This document shows, one piece after another, positions 63,390 through 64,000 of a stretch of DNA of 64,000 nt. Source of the DNA: Nephromyces sp. MM_2019 (Eukaryota; Apicomplexa; Aconoidasida; Nephromycida); the NCBI GenBank assembly GCA_015657535.1, contig JADHZB010000705.1, positions 1-64,000 of the forward strand. The letters are read 5' to 3'. Made by a program: the position numbers and the translations under genes. The number at the start of each line of letters is the position of its first letter. The stretch's first letter is position 1. Below the pieces are notes generated by a model. That model saw nothing but the letters and a program-made list of their open reading frames with translations, did no database searches and was not told the origin of the DNA.

Positions 63390-64000
63390 TTTTTAGAGAA
63401 GACACTGTGCAGGAGGCTCACAAAAAACCTTCATATCATTTGTAGTAGAGCAATTACGCTACGAATGGCTCGGCGGGGTGACGCAGGATAAGTCAAAAAC
63501 TTACGGAAGATGAGCGCGGCATAGAATCGGAAGAGCGAGTGATCCACCTCATAGTGAGGACGCTCTAATCTTTAGTTTATACAAATAAACTAGGGGATAG
63601 GTTCTATTTATATAAAGCAATGCGCCCGAGGAAGCGAATTTTGTCCTTAGCGTTGAATTCAGGATGGCAGGATCGGATAAACTATTCTGGGGATAAGCAC
63701 AAGCAGATAGGCCACTAATTAAGGAAAATCCAGCGGTCATACAGTTCACTTGAGAGGCGGCCACAATGCTGTACTTGTAGTGGAGATAGTAGATGCACTA
63801 AACATGGTCAAAAAGATGTGCAACAGAAAAGTCAGTTTGCATAGAGTCGATTCAATGCTAAAATGCATATCTATACGTAATTGAGGGTAAAAAGCGGGAT
63901 CCTAATAGGAACAAATCATAAGCCTATAACTAACAAGCGTAGCGGATCATTTTTAATATTTGCTAGAGTAGAATTGCGAACATAGTCTCAATAAACCTTA
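63390..64000. other. upstream region of NAA40
   Basis: No further exon supported. The minus frame at 63549-63764 shows no domain. Confidence 0.4.

Overview
This window is nuclear DNA of an AT-rich unicellular eukaryote (a protist). Coding exons are short (38 to about 1,170 nt) and separated by GT-AG introns of roughly 250 to 1,300 nt, so most long single-frame ORFs are not genes. I rebuilt genes by joining exons at splice signals and checking that reading phase was kept at every join. The genes recognised (glycerol-3-phosphate acyltransferase, DNAJC9, MAF1, NAA40, patatin-like phospholipase, an F-box protein) are pan-eukaryotic and do not fix the lineage. There is no sign of prokaryotic operons, CRISPR, rRNA or tRNA genes.

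Layout. 1-6.5 kb (+): the 3' half of an SCT1/GPT2-type glycerol-3-phosphate acyltransferase in ten exons, with introns loaded with TG and CA tracts. 7.1-7.35 kb: a two-copy ~104-bp tandem repeat. 10.3-10.9 kb (+): the last two exons of an unrecognised small basic protein. 11.4-15.5 kb (+): a complete six-exon DNAJC9 homologue. 16.7-18.9 kb (-): a two-exon F-box protein. 19-24.6 kb: no gene found. 24.7-27.8 kb (+): a complete four-exon coiled-coil protein. 29.95-30.05 kb: a near-perfect foldback. 33.25-36.5 kb (-): a complete five-exon MAF1. 44.4-46.9 kb (-): four exons of a large acidic orphan protein. 51.7-55.9 kb (-): a complete four-exon patatin-like phospholipase with an N-terminal membrane segment. 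56.5-56.9 and 58.7-60.3 kb (-): weak candidate exons. 61.8-63.4 kb (-): a complete three-exon NAA40.

Functionally the set is housekeeping: glycerolipid synthesis and breakdown (acyltransferase, phospholipase), histone handling (DNAJC9 co-chaperone, NAA40 acetyltransferase), RNA polymerase III repression (MAF1) and protein turnover (F-box). The genes are not visibly linked as a pathway. Plus-strand genes fill the left 28 kb, apart from the F-box gene; everything from 30 kb to the right end is minus-strand. Intron base skew (T-rich on the sense strand) follows the same orientation. I found no convincing new defence, mobile or biosynthetic system. The most interesting structures are RNA- or DNA-level: ordered TG...CA tracts inside the introns of the first gene, a duplicated 3' splice site in DNAJC9, and the 41-bp foldback.
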